NCBI GenBank assembly: GCA_025677815.1
Contig: JAIXMP010000027.1
Location: forward strand, 248,001-312,000
DNA from: Phascolomyces articulosus
Lineage: Eukaryota > Mucoromycota > Mucoromycetes > Mucorales > Lichtheimiaceae
Length of the DNA stretch: 64,000 nucleotides
Reading direction: 5' to 3'
The number at the start of each line of letters is the position of its first letter. Within the stretch, counting starts at the first letter, position 1. This document shows positions 10,001 through 22,790 of this stretch, in pieces. The position numbers and the translations under genes are program-made. The notes under the pieces are model-generated. The model saw only the letters and a program-made list of their open reading frames with translations. It did no database searches and was not told the DNA's origin.

Positions 10001-11669
10001 TATCCTTATATGTTGGTCGATCGCTTTTTTTTCTTACGCTATTCCCGATACACCCTATTTAAAATAACAAATGTAAGTATTATCAATAATATAAACATGG
10101 GTACCAACGAGCAACACATATAAAGATAAAGCTTACATACCAGATAAAATATTGGAAAAGTGACCAAATGTATAAATACCATCGTAGATCATCTTTTGTT
10201 GGGTTGTATTAGATGGAATAGGTGCCATGGCTACTGTTGTTTTCGTATTAGATCCAAAATCAAATTCTGGAGCGAGGTCTTGAAGATCAACTTGAGAACT
10301 GGAAATAGTTTCTCCAAACAGCGTTGCGATGTCACCAGTAATTATTTTGTTTATTAGTAAGCCAACACCTTTTCCCAATTCGGAAAGACACCTCCCGACT
10401 CGCTCTTGTTCTTTTTGGAAACTGGACAGAATTTCATCATAATCAAGTTCGGATCGCAGAATGGAACGCAAGGAAAAGGTAATGGTTTCTTGGATCTTTT
10501 TGGGACGATTACTATCCTAGTCGTCGTCGTCGTCGTTACTAACGTCATCATCATCATCAATATCCTCTTCATCCACATCTTTATTGGCATCCTTGCTCGA
10601 GTCCTTGCTTCCAGAAGCAACATTATCTAAATGGGACAGAACAACATCCTCCCAAGAGCAACTTTCAAGGAATCCACGTACTTCTTCGATCAACTGATTT
10701 CCAAGATCCTTGAATTCATTTAGCTGATTGTAGTTTGGACAATTCTTCACTTGATCCCCAAACCAGCTTCGATTCACACCTTCCAAGTTTGGATTTTCTT
10801 TGACAAGAGTGTTTTGTATGTCAGTATATATACGTGGAACGGCACGACGATTGTTGTGTTTGGTGTGATATTTTTGTAACGCTGTCAGAGCCTTTTCCAG
10901 TGACGCTGACGCTTTTAATGCGTTTTCTATATCGCGCTGAAGAAATTTTTTGGTTCCTTTTTCAAATGCTTTGATGATTTCTTCACGGCTTAAAAGGTTT
11001 TGTCTAAAAGTACGTTGGGAAATTTGAATATTGTCTTTTAGTTTAGCAGCTGTTTTTGATAACGGCGCTCGAGCTGGTGCTGGTGCTGGATGCTTTCGTT
11101 CTTTATGAGGCTAAAAAGTATATAGTATTTAAATATTCATGAGTATATTGTGCTCTTCCTATTTCATGAGGAATGATATAAATATATATAATGATGCTTA
11201 CTTTATATTGAATCATATCTTCAAGTTCAAACCAGATAGGATCTTGGTTTAGAAAAGAGTCAATATGGTGTAATATCGCAACAGTTCTTTTTCCATTTGT
11301 ATTGATGACTTGAGCACGCCGACGGGTTGAAAAATAGTATACTTTTATGTCATGTACATATGCAAGAGCGACAAGTAAGTCAAACCCTTTAAGAATCAGT
11401 TGCTGTTGTTGTTGTTCATTAATCACAAGTTTCATATCCATTTTCGCGTCATTGTTGGGACTGAGAATGTCAACTAGATTTGAACGTTCTTTTAGTACTA
11501 AACCGTTACGTTTGATGATATTTGTTACGCGGAGTAGATTTTCACAACCTGGAACGTGTTCATGCAATAGATCATAAGCATCTTCCAGTCGTTCATGTGT
11601 CAAAGTGGTAGGTTCCAAATTTAGTGAGTTGTCTGATTCAAAGCGCGTCTTTCCGTAATTTGCATGCAT
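7064..11669 (-). CDS. Fanzor-family (TnpB-like) RNA-guided nuclease, multi-exon, with one in-frame TAG or a short intron
   Basis: Exons on the minus strand: 11669-11202, 11110-10141, 10054-9588, 9499-8108, 8020-7064. Introns of 91, 86, 88 and 87 nt all keep the frame. The product is about 1,400 residues. The last exon carries the TnpB/Fanzor catalytic layout: RuvC-I TGIDPGIV (Asp about 1106), EFRSS (Glu about 1306) directly before a zinc ribbon CPTC...CTNKSC (about 1313-1345), and RuvC-III NRDDVGAFNI (Asp about 1356). Exon 4 holds an acidic run, a lysine-rich possible NLS (NKKNKNKKRK) and a coiled coil just before RuvC-I. Proteins of this family cut DNA guided by an RNA encoded beside the gene and are carried by eukaryotic transposons. 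The N-terminal 460 residues are unrecognised. A TAG at 10519-10517 interrupts exon 2 unless the 48 nt at 10543-10496 (GTTAGT...AAAAAG) is spliced out. No terminal repeats of a host transposon were found. Confidence 0.85.
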
Positions 11670-12039
11670 TATTTATTTTTAAAAAAAGTTATTTATTTAG
11701 AGGGGTGCCTTGTGAGTGCGATGGAAAGAGAATGTAATAGAAGCCATAGTATATAATGAAAATTGTGTAATCAATGTGCAAAGAATAAATTTAAGAAAAA
11801 TAAGAGTTTGACAGGATGAAGAAAGAAGACCCTGAAAAAAGAAAATGCGCAGTAAATAAGCATAAAACGCGCCTTTCGGGCTTTTTAATATATGAATACA
11901 ATAAGGGGTTTGATTTCTTTTTGCTACTGATCTGAGAATCTGAGTCTATCTTTATTACAAACTGATTATTTTAAACTAACAATGATTTATCATTACTTCG
12001 CAAATTGCAAATTTATCGAACTTCACTTTACTGTCAAAA

Positions 12040-12183
12040 TTCAAAAAAAATTATCCAAATAGACTGGATGATGTACGTACCGATATAAAAGATACATATT
12101 TAGAACTAGAGGGTTGTTTGAGAGATATCAATGATGCTTTAAATGCATATATTGAAGAGAAACTCAGTTCTTTGTTCTGTTAG
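12040..12183 (+). pseudogene. Coding remnant, unrecognised
   Basis: A 47-codon open stretch without a start codon reads KKNYPNRLDDVRTDIKDTYL and ends EEKLSSLFC before TAG. The amino-acid composition looks coding and helical. It lies about 370 bp upstream of the Fanzor start on the opposite strand. The sequence before it is in another frame, so it is probably the tail of a broken gene. Confidence 0.3.
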
Positions 12184-12421
12184 TGTTGGATTGATGATTG
12201 TTATGTAATAACATAGAAAATAATTTGCATATATTTTTTTGCAGTAATTCTGCAGAAGTTGTTAAATAATCACTATTGAGAAGCATTTGTAGATAGTTGT
12301 AGAAGTCGTTTAATGTTGTGAGATGAAGTAGTGATCATATGTCTAACTTCATTTCTATGTAACTAGCTATTAAAACAATGAAAAGACACCGGGAAACCAT
12401 ATAAGCGATAAAGTTGCACGA

Positions 12422-12451
12422 CAGATCCTAAGGCTTTTTCATACTCCGTAC
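12422..12451 (+). repeat. Dispersed repeat copy A (TCCTAAGG...CATACTCCGT)
   Basis: Contains CAGATCCTAAGGC, then CTTTTTCATACTCCGTAC. The same core recurs at 13061-13088 in direct orientation, about 640 bp away. It may be the end of a non-autonomous mobile element. Confidence 0.4.
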
Positions 12452-13030
12452 ATGAATAATAATAAAAAAGGTGAAGTAGAAGGTTTTTTTTACTGTTTGT
12501 GAATAAAATAACTCAACAATACAATCTGTCACATATGACGCGAATCGCGTTCCTGCACAACTGTCAACATGTAACTGAAGTAATAAAAAATATATTTGAA
12601 AAGATTCTTAATTCCAACTCGACTAAAAAAAACATGATGCTATTTCTAAATGTTCACTCTTCCACATATGTTTTTTCATTTCATTCAGAGAATTTAGAAA
12701 CTTATAAAAACAGACATTATCTGAGTGAATCAAACCTTTATTATTCATCTACATTAACTCTATTTTATGTTTGTTTTATATGTTTGTCTTTATATTTTCT
12801 TTATATTTATTCTTTTGAACATTATGGTGTAACTCAGAATGGACAGAAAACACATATATGATGCACAATTTTTTTAGCTTAATTTATTTTTAAAGATCAA
12901 GTTTTTTAAATGCAAAATGGTAATGGGGATTTTTTTTTTGTTATATTGCTTATAGTTCTAATATCAACTATGGGCTGCCAGTAAATTTAAATCGCCGTTT
13001 CCATAAATGGAAGGCGTTACGTTAGAGACC

Positions 13031-13088
13031 GGCAGACAGACCGACAGACAGCCAAACCAAATCCTAAAGGCGCTTTTCATACTCCGTG
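13031..13088 (+). repeat. Dispersed repeat copy B with CAGA-type tandem repeat
   Basis: Copy B core (ATCCTAAAGGCGCTTTTCAT followed by ACTCCGTG) at 13061-13088. It is preceded at 13031-13051 by a short CAGACAGACCGACAGACAG tract. It matches copy A at 12422 with small indels. Confidence 0.4.
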
Positions 13089-15407
13089 TAGAAGGCCCAA
13101 AAAGGAATGTGCCTGAGTTCGTTGATAGTATGCTTAAAAATATTTGCATATTCTTACGTACATAACTACATGATATAAAGTTTGCTATTTGTTTTGATTA
13201 TTTTACTCTAACACAGTTTTTTAAGAAACGCAATGTTTAATGCAATAATTCAACCATAATTAAACTCTTGGTTCATAGTATATATCTATCGTACTTTGTC
13301 AAATGCACCACAATATTTACCTTGTCAATAGGTGTACTTTAAACATTATCCTATTCAGTTTTGAATGACGAATTACCAATGTAATATGACAAAAGCAGTT
13401 TATCTTTGGTAAAATCTTATTCTTTGCTGCTTGAATTGTTGTAGAAATGGGTCCAACGTAGTTGCCATGTTTACAATGTTGATAACTCTTCCTACGATCT
13501 CATCTCATATGTAAATAAGGACCTACCCCAGTATAGTTTTTCATATCACCGGGCAATCTATTTAGGTATACAACTCTTTCAGAATTTTTGAAGTGTCTAG
13601 TAGTATTATAATAAGAAGTGAGGTATCGATAATAGTGTTTCCTATATCCTCTACTTTATATATAAACCAGTGAATCTATCTCGGGCGCATTATGGTATGG
13701 GGGTGCAGCTATACCTCACACTTATTCATTAGCAAGATTTCCTTTTAGTAATACAAAAATTAGAGGGTCATACTGTAGAATATTCAATACTATCATCCGT
13801 AGAATATAAATATTATTAGCCACTCAAACAACATCATATATGATCCACATATATAAAAATATCTGTTCTTATTATCCATTTTTTCCCTTCTATGAAGTCT
13901 ACTTTATGTACATGGAAGATTACTGTCAATAAATAATAAAAGACGTTCCATTATTATATTTCATTACACAGTCTACTTAATTTCTTAAGTGAAGTCAGCA
14001 AGATCCCTTCTCTATATTATATAATTCTGTTTTTCTTTTTTGCCTATGTCAGGAGGGGTTTCTATCAGTCAATCTAACTAGATCTGCTTATTACTAGTAG
14101 GAGGAGTATTTTGTTTCTTGTACGTTTTCTTTTTCTCTTTATTCATCTTATATCTGAGATACCTCTTCATTGTAGTCTTTCTTTTCTATTTCCAATTCAA
14201 ATTTCTTCTTTGCATTCTGACTACGAACTATTTAAAGCATTCAGTACGTAATTCTTTTCGAAATGTATTGTGGCGGATATATTAGAAAATCATAAAAAGA
14301 TCAAGTGTCACTTGTTTATGGTATATACAAAGCCTTTTTTTTAAACCAGTTAATGTTGATATCATTATCAATCCATAGAATCCATAGGTGATGATTAGAT
14401 CTAAACATGTTTGTTTCAAATCCTACGCTGTATCTATAAGATGTTCCTGATTTTGTTCTTTGCGGCCAATGAAAAAGCGGACTTGCGGGCTTGACTTTAG
14501 TGCAGCAAAATGATCAATGCTTCCTCTCTTAGTAGCTAATTATGTCTATATATAAATAGAGTACATGTCTCTCACGCTCTCATACGTTACGGAAGAGAAA
14601 AAGAAACCACAGCCAAAAAGCGAATAATAATGCAGACACTCTAGATCCATTTTATTGGAGGGAACTTTTTATTTTGGGGAGGATAAAGTAATCCTCCAGA
14701 TCATTTTTTGTGTTACATCATTTCCGTCAATAGTAAAAACAATTGACTCCTCACTTCTCCTTTTCTGTCTTATTTGATTTGTTACTTAATAGACCTTTGC
14801 TATGCATTGTGGGTGTCATAATGAATCCTTTTTATTCCTTGATAAAATCATATTTAAATTGAAATGAAATGAAATGATAAGGAGATAGACAAAAGTAAAA
14901 GAATTGTAAGATATTTGGTTTATTTTAAGGTTCGATCAAAAAATGAGTGGCAGGGAAAAAAATGATGAAGTGGGTAATCATGTTATGTGTCTGTATGTGT
15001 GTGTGGTGTGACGCAACTAGGAACCGGTGTTTGGATTTACCAATCCACACACACACAAGTAATAATTACTTTAGTACAGAAAAAAAAAGACTGTGTGTTT
15101 GCTGTACTGTGTTCGCTAACTTCCAATTGTATTGTGTGGCACTTTTTTTTATACTTTTCCTGTCAGTGCTGGTTATATATATAACAAAGAAAGAAGAAGA
15201 GGGGGAAGCTTATTATATAACAATCGTTTTTTACTTATAAAAAACACGAAAGTACAAGAACACTACTATAAAAACTGTTTTAAATATCCTCACCCCACTC
15301 GTTGGAGCAGAACAAAAAAAAAAAAAAGAGGCACCTGGAAACTTTCACCTTTTTTTTTTATTCCTTTTTCATTGGAAACCAAAAAATATAAAAACTTGAA
15401 TGCCTTG

Positions 15408-18400
15408 ATGCTGACCGATTCAAGCCTAACCAATATATTTCTCGTGGTAAGTTATTTTTATACTCTCAAACATAACCTTTTTATGAACAAGTGGGTCGTT
15501 TGGCATAAAGAAAGAATATAAAAAAGTGGGGCCTGTGCATCCATTTAACCCTTTTACTTTATTATTATTATATTTCATAAAACTTTAGAGCGGTGTGTCT
15601 CAGATTCGATACAGAGTATACTGTCAAGAATGCAAGCAATCGGAATTGGTAGACTTTTTGAAAAACGAAGCAAGTAGCAGCAACAGTAATAATAGTTCTT
15701 CTTTTTCGAGTGATGACCTTCACAAGCATCTCGTAAAAGCGTTCCGTCAACTTGTCCAGTTGAACATACCGTGCACGTGGCGTGTTGCAACGCAACAAGA
15801 AGAACAAGTGAAACTTGAACTTTGGGTATTTTGGTTTGATGATCGACATACAGGTGAAATTGATGATAATTTATATCTTCAAAATCTCGAAGGTTTGTAT
15901 CTATGGGATGTGTAGCTGTGTGTGTGTGTGTGTGTGTGTGAATTTGGATGAGGAACTCACTGGAACTATATATTTATTACCCGTAGAAACAAAAATGGGA
16001 TCATTTACATGGGAAAGTGCAATTGCAAAAAGTTTATCACCAACAGCATCACCACGGACACCATCCACAAATGTCAATAGTTCAATATTAAGTGTTTCAC
16101 TCGAATATCGATTATTTATTAAATCAATCAAAAATTTAATACGAGCGTAAGTCTTATTTTCATTATCTTTTACAGGATCCTTTCTATCTCAACTGGTTAA
16201 AATTTAAAATATTATGACACTTTTTTTTTCTTATATTAATTGGTGTTTTTAAACCTTATTAATGTATATAGATCAATGTTACGAAAAGGAGCCGTACCCC
16301 TTGGCGAATTCTTTATATTTCCATCCACATTCATAGAAGAGGATGTTTGTTCTGATATCTTATCCACAACACCAGATCTATCAGTAGCTACTCTTCTTGC
16401 TTGTACATATAACATCTATTTGACAAACACCAATCTTGTTGTACAACCAGACACTCGCAGGATTAGACTTCGTCCACTGACAGCACGTGATCTCGATATA
16501 TCTGGAACTTCAGGTACCAACAAAGAATATATTTATACATATCTATTCCAATAATGTGTACATTAAACTTTATTTTTGTAAAATAGTGATTACATGTCCT
16601 TATGGTGAACAGGCTACTATTATTCGATCAAAACATGATATCCCACATTCACTGGAAGAACAAACATTACAGCATTGGTCATCATTACTCGATATACCCC
16701 TTCCACCATCACAATTTCAATCATATTTTAATAAAAGTTATGCTTATTCTCAACAACATTCATATCATACACCTACTTTGAATAACAACAACGATAGCAA
16801 CAAAAAACATCCACCTCGTCTTCAGCATCATCAACATCATCTCTCATCATTACCACCACTTATCCCACTTCGTATGTCTAAAAGCGGAGATATCATACTT
16901 TATCCATTGTATCTCACCTATATTTCAACCTCGGTGCCCATTTCACCTGTAAGTATCGGTGGCATGAATGGCATTCTGGGTTACAATCAAGGTTATACTG
17001 AAGATCTTGGTGAAAAATGGAGTCGTTGGGCATGGTCCGATCAAATCAAAGAATATGCACGACGGAATCGACCAGGACCTCATCCTGAAGATGTTGACAA
17101 TGAAAGTCAGAATAACAGTAATAATTTTTGGGATTATGGTAGTCCCAAGATGAGCGCCACATCGTCTGTACTTGATATACTATCGATTGCTGAAACAAGT
17201 AATCCTTTTCCAAGTGGCGTATTGCAAAGGGCATTAAATGAACCTATTGGATCCAGTCCAATTATGGTATCCAAGGCAGTGGCTACACCTGTCAGTGCTT
17301 CCGGTCCACCAAAAAGTGAATCCAATGAAATTGATGCTTGTAATAACAATAACAATACAAACAACCATGTTACCACACCTTCATCTACTTCACTAACACC
17401 TGCAGCGGATAAAAGTCGAGCAGAACAGTATCAACATCAATCCCAATTATCAGTGGCTGATTTTGCAAAGTTAAATTTTGGAAATCAAGAGGATGAGGAA
17501 CAACAAAAACAATCTGCTGCTATGGTAGAGGATACTCAATTATCTGAAACAAGTGGGTTTGGTTCAGGTACAACACAACAGCAAGATATGACAGCTACTA
17601 CAACAGAGAACGCAAATGAGAATATACTACAAACACCAGTTGCAACAGCAACCACTCAATCAGAACAAGTGTTACCAGCTGCCAATAACAATTCATTGAC
17701 TGATTCATCTGTATTGTTATCAGGTGTGTCCTCCATGGTAATGAATACCAATGATGGAACAGCTTCTCCAGCACCCGTTGCAGCAGCAGATGATGATGGA
17801 TTTGGGTTTGGTATTGATGGTTTGGATGGTTCAGATAATATTTATGGTACATCCAATCGTTGGGGTGATCCTATGGAAGATCTTGATAATTTGGATTTCA
17901 ATGTGACTGAAGAAGATTTTGACTTTTTTAAAAATCCACCCATGAAGCAAGAGCAAAGTGTTCCTCCTCCATCGTCAGTTCCACCAGCACCCGTACCTGA
18001 AACAACAACATCACTCTTTGACACCAACGTTAGGGATGGACTTGGACCACAACAGCAAAATATATCTGAGCAACCACAGTTATCCAATGACAACGAGGAC
18101 ACATTGATGTTGATGGGTTTAACAGATGTTGGAAACGAAGAAATTGATTTGGATGCACTTTTTAGCAAAGGAGGGATTTTGGGTGAACCTTTGTTAATGC
18201 CTGATACAACAGAATCCACGACAGCTACAACAATGACTTCCACAGATCCAATTAAAATTGAAACTGATCTAGTCCAACAGTCTTTATCGGGCGACAGTAC
18301 ATTATCATTATCTGCGGCTGTAGATACAACTGCTATCACCACTGCTCTTCCTGTTGTTGATGAGGATGAAAAACAGAATCAAAAACAAGAACAAGAAAGC

Positions 18401-21400
18401 AAATTAACAACCATCATGATGCCATCACCTCCCACCTTAATTATTGAAGCAAAAGCAGAACAACGTTTCGTTCCTCCAGAATTTGCACCTATTAAATTCT
18501 CAGAAGGTGTGAATGATTCAAAATATTCAGAAGGTGGAAAATTCATGTATATACCAACACCCAAGAATGAAGACGAAAAACAACTAGTAAAACAACGAGC
18601 CAAGCTGAAAAGGGATAATTATCGTCCAGACTACGTACCACGCCTTCGTAAACGACCACGGATTAAAGGGCAACAGCGTAGGACTGGATCTCCTACTGCT
18701 GCACCAATACAAACCCCCACATCTTTGTTTATGTATCGACCGATACCACCTACAACAACATCCGTTACGGCGACAACGCAGCCACAAACAACGTCAACTT
18801 CTGTTGTTGTAAAAGAAGAACCGCTTGCAACAAATAATACCATGACGAAAACTACCACTGGTATGGATGAAGATCACGATGACACTAGCAGTGATAGTGA
18901 TGAAACAGGATCAACATCCACAGCGGCATCTTCCTCCTCATCGGCAGCAGCTTCGAATGATAGTGCATATTCGAGTAATAAAAATAATCATGATGAACCA
19001 GATTGGTGGATGGCGACAATGAATACTACACAAATGATAATCACTGGTCAATTCTTCAAAAAACAACAGCAACAGCAGCGACAATCTATGATTCATATCA
19101 ATCGAATGTCATTTGAATTTGATAGTCCATTCCCAAGCACAACAGCTTATGGCCCATTAAAACCCAAGTCATTGAATGATCTAGAAAACGCGCAAGAAGA
19201 TTTAAGAGTTTTGGATTATTTATGTCAACAGGTTGTGATGGGGGGATATCCATTTACAAGTGGCATAACAGCTATATCAGCTAATGGTGGTGAAGTGCCT
19301 CGTGATGAATCATCGACTGTCCTTGTTTCACGAAGGAGGGCTCTTTTACAGCGTTATCAAGGAGGTTTGTATTATCAATTTTTTTTATCCCTCTCTCTTG
19401 GTTTGATTTAATTTTCGTATCTCTTAATCCCAGTATGACATTAATTTTTTTTTTTTTTTTTTACAAATATAGATGTAACGCATGTACCTTCATTGCCAAG
19501 TGATTACGATAAAGTCACACAAGAGTTCAAAAATATACTAGGTGATCTTTTTGACCATTCCAAAATCGTCACGGATAGCATGGATCAAATGAATGTCATG
19601 CCAAGTACAGTAGCAGTCAAAGGTCCTTTGAGTGTTCAACAATATTATGACTTGTCAGGTAAAAAAGGAAAGAAAAAGATGAAGGTTTGAAGTGATGCTT
19701 TGTTTATACTTATACATATTGGATTTTTTTTCTCTAGAAACAAGTCAAGCACAAACCAAATATGGTAAATACCAAGTCAAAAAGCGACGACCTGCAGAAC
19801 CCAATCTAGATACCTTATCTCCACCAGATATTGTTGTGGGTCGACAAGATGAATTTCTTGAAGGATCACCGAAATTAGTCACCTTTTGGGAAAAATTACG
19901 ATTGGAACCTTATTCTGCTCGTAAAAACATTCGTTATTTTGTCGTGTTTCCAAGTAACGAACAATTGGAACCTACTTGTACTCAATTTTTTAAGGGTTTG
20001 AGCACACTTTATGAGACCTGTCATTTAGGTGTACATCAACCTGGTAGGGTTGGATCTTATCGTCGTGGCCTTGTTCCAGTACCATTACTTCGTAAGTTAT
20101 ATATTTCCAAAAAAAAAAAAAATATAACACTTGTTTCGAATGGAGGAAGAACAGGACTTCTAATATGGGTTTTTTTTTTGTTTTAGCCGAATCCATGAAT
20201 GAATCATGGATGGATCGTCAGTTACGGAGTTATAGTGCAGAATGTCAAAATTTGGGATCTGCATTAGGTGGTGCCATGGTAGAAAATATGCATATCGTCA
20301 TTTATATTGTCAATCCAACTCATAACTTATCATCCAATCTTGAACTCAGTCGATGTTTCCATAAATTAATGATGGCTTATCATGCAGCTTCCATGGGAAT
20401 GCCTGTTTGTCACGAACGACGTGCTCGACTCGTATTTCAATTAATACCCTTGGAACATATACTTCGCTCATCCTCATTTGGCGGATACCCTAATTTTGGA
20501 CTCAAGGATATTGCATTTTCAGTATATAGCAAATGCCATTCTGTTGTAGGCAGGAACCATACATCACAGGTGAATATATATATAAATCAAAAAAATCAAA
20601 TTTGCTTTACTGACTTAATATTGGTTGGATGGTTTATTATTTGTTATTGAATCTAGTCTGGCATCGAGGATACCCGGCCAGCAACAATAATGTATTCACC
20701 CCCATTCATTCTGGCCAAACAAATACCCGATTCAATCCATTACACTTTAAAAAACACCACCATCAATTCATTCCCTACCATCATGGACCAAAATGCAACA
20801 CTCCATATGACGTATTGTTTCAGCTTGGACCGACAATGGATGATTTTGGTATGGACAGATAATCAAGGTGAAATGTTGGAATTTTCTGTTATTCATATTA
20901 TGAACAAGCCATTATCACATGCCATTGATGAAGCATGGCGACGAACCAAAGAATTAGCCCAGTGTACTGGATTTGCATGGACACTAGTGATTTCCAAAAT
21001 GGGATTAATGTTTGAAGATGAACTACAAGCATGGATGGATGCTATCCCTACAGCAGATGAAAAAGTCGCCATTGTATCCGTTGATATTGATTCTGCATTA
21101 CGAGTCCATACGAACAGCAATAATAACAATAATCAGGGTGGTATGAATCAGCAAGTGCCTGTGATGGATTATCCACAAACTCCTGGATCATCAGCAAATA
21201 CTCCCACACCAGAAACATTTAGTGCAGCAGCTGCTTCAACTGCTACAACACCGTTAGGAACACCTTCTGCCACCACCCCAACAGGAACTACCATACGATC
21301 AACAAATAATACATTAATGGATCCAAGTGGTGATGCACATGGTGAAATTAAAGCATTATTATTAAACCATCGAGTGGCCTATTCCAAAATTCGAACACAG

Positions 21401-21874
21401 GTCACACAAGGTGTTGTTAATATAGCAAATCTGTTTTCTGGCAGTGGACCTACTCATAATACTACAACATCAACATCGACAGCGGCAGCAACGATAATGA
21501 ACGGTGAAAATAGTTCAAATGAAGAGTATCATTGGATGTTACCTTTAGCCACAGGCTATTTAATATGCTCTACACCAAAAACCGAAAATCCTTGTCGAGA
21601 GCAATTCAATAATGAACCATTGGTGATGGATATTCATTTGGTATATAATCAAACAAGTCACTCAGCATATAGCACGCTACGAGATATCATTAAACGATAC
21701 CATGCGCTTTCTTTTGTTTCCATGACTCCATCCAGTTCAAGTAATTGTTTACCATTCCATATGGTCATTGCAGAACGACTTGAGCGTGTTTTATTGGCTG
21801 TCAATACTATAACTACTGCTACAACAACCATCACTCCCTCCCCAGTCTTCTCTAATACTCCTACTTCTTTATAA
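15408..21874 (+). CDS. MED13: Mediator kinase-module subunit MED13 (SRB9/SSN2)
   Basis: Nine exons: 15408-15446, 15589-15892, 15987-16146, 16272-16513, 16587-19364, 19473-19658, 19738-20091, 20187-20569, 20657-21874. All junctions keep the frame and give 1,887 residues. MED13 joins the CDK8/cyclin C/MED12 module to core Mediator and acts in RNA polymerase II regulation in the nucleus. The N-terminus MLTDSSLTNIFLV-SGVSQIRYRVY is the fungal MED13 start and spans the first intron. The MID/PIWI-like region has FWEKLRLEPYSARKNIRYFV and LSTLYETCHLGVHQPGR. The C-terminus has LVMDIHLVYNQTSHSAY and CLPFHMVIAERLERVLLAVN, as in the family. The middle (exon 5) is a long S/T/Q/N-rich disordered linker with acidic patches. 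The 39-nt first exon is supported by phase and family similarity. Intron 2 contains a (TG)n tract that makes its acceptor the least certain. Confidence 0.93.
15917..15940 (+). repeat. (TG)n microsatellite inside MED13 intron 2
   Basis: Twelve TG units lie between the donor at 15893 and the chosen acceptor at 15986. A frame through the repeat is open (CVCVCV), so retention would add a cysteine/valine tract. Confidence 0.8.
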
Positions 21875-22504
21875 TTACTTTTTTGTTCTTCTCTTTCTTT
21901 TTTTATCTTTGTTTCTTTCTTGCATGTGTATTTAACATTTCTTTCTTTTTTTTTTCTTCCTAATAGTGTTCTACCTTGTATATTTTTCTTCTACTTCACC
22001 TCCCCTTATTTTCATCTTTTTCTTATTTCTTCCCTTTCCCTACATCATAATAAGCAACCACCTCAAGTCAATCAACGAATTCCAACGTCACTGTGTCTTT
22101 TTTATAAAAAAAAAAATAATTAATTTTCTTATCACATAACTATATAGCCATCCATTTTTTCCTCTCTTTCCTTTTCTTTCATTATTATCATCTGCGTGTA
22201 AAAATACACAATTTTGATCCATGCTTTGTTTTTATCATAAACAACAACTTGGACAATAGCACACTATTATATATATCTCGATCAACCATTTTTTTCTATT
22301 GTTGAATCCGTACGTACTTTTTTTTTAGATTATGATATTATAACATATCATAGTAATAAATATAGAGTTTACCTTGTCACTTGAAATAAATATAATATTT
22401 GAATATTGTTACAAGTTTATTGAAGGATAAAAGTCATTTTATGGATTATTCATTAGTGTTCATTCTACAAAAGTTATTTATAATAATGCGTAATAATAAG
22501 GAAT
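21875..22504. other. Intergenic, MED13 3' flank
   Basis: Pyrimidine-rich and AT-rich DNA downstream of the MED13 stop. No gene seen. Confidence 0.5.
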
Positions 22505-22505
22505 A

Positions 22506-22787
22506 TTAGATGGCGGTGAAGTTATTACTAATAGCATGGAACTTCGTCAGGGAAAATGTGATGGCATATACATTCTTCACAATATACAGTCTTTTTACAG
22601 TATGAATACCTAAATCCTTCTGAAATAGAAATGTTATATTTTTATGCAAGCAATTGTCATCTTGAGAATCATCATCTTTCAATGATGATCGTTCTTTGCA
22701 ATAGCCGCTTATATCACGATCTCGTTTTATCGCTTTGATTTTAACTAAAAATGGTTTGAGATCTTGGTATGTTTCGAATATCTGCAA
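22506..22787 (-). pseudogene. Broken duplicate of the 3' end of the adjacent F-box/LRR gene
   Basis: The translation QIFETYQDLKPFLVKIKAIK...ISGYCKERSSLKDDDSQ aligns with QIFEEYQGLKPFLVQVK...ISGFCKERLSLKDLQG of the neighbouring gene (about 23,650-23,530). Similarity fades after that and the CTEC motif region has diverged. There is no upstream F-box or LRR portion, so this is a partial tandem duplicate, 0.6 kb from its parent and in the same orientation. Confidence 0.7.
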
Positions 22788-22790
22788 GAG

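Larger units (their letters stand above)
12184..15407. other. Intergenic, with repeat debris
   Basis: No confident gene. A plus-strand ORF of 120 codons at 12499-12861 looks non-coding (its end is Y/F/L-rich). Two copies of a short dispersed repeat lie in the first kilobase. A CA-rich stretch lies near 15045-15057. The last several hundred bases should include the MED13 promoter. Confidence 0.4.

Noticed and set aside
12499..12861. 120-codon plus-strand ORF in repeat-rich DNA
   Set aside because: Composition follows AT-rich DNA and the end is a Y/F/L run; no splice or family support.
14925..14945. GGTTCGATCA resembling a tRNA T-loop
   Set aside because: No acceptor stem, D-loop or anticodon stem could be built around it.
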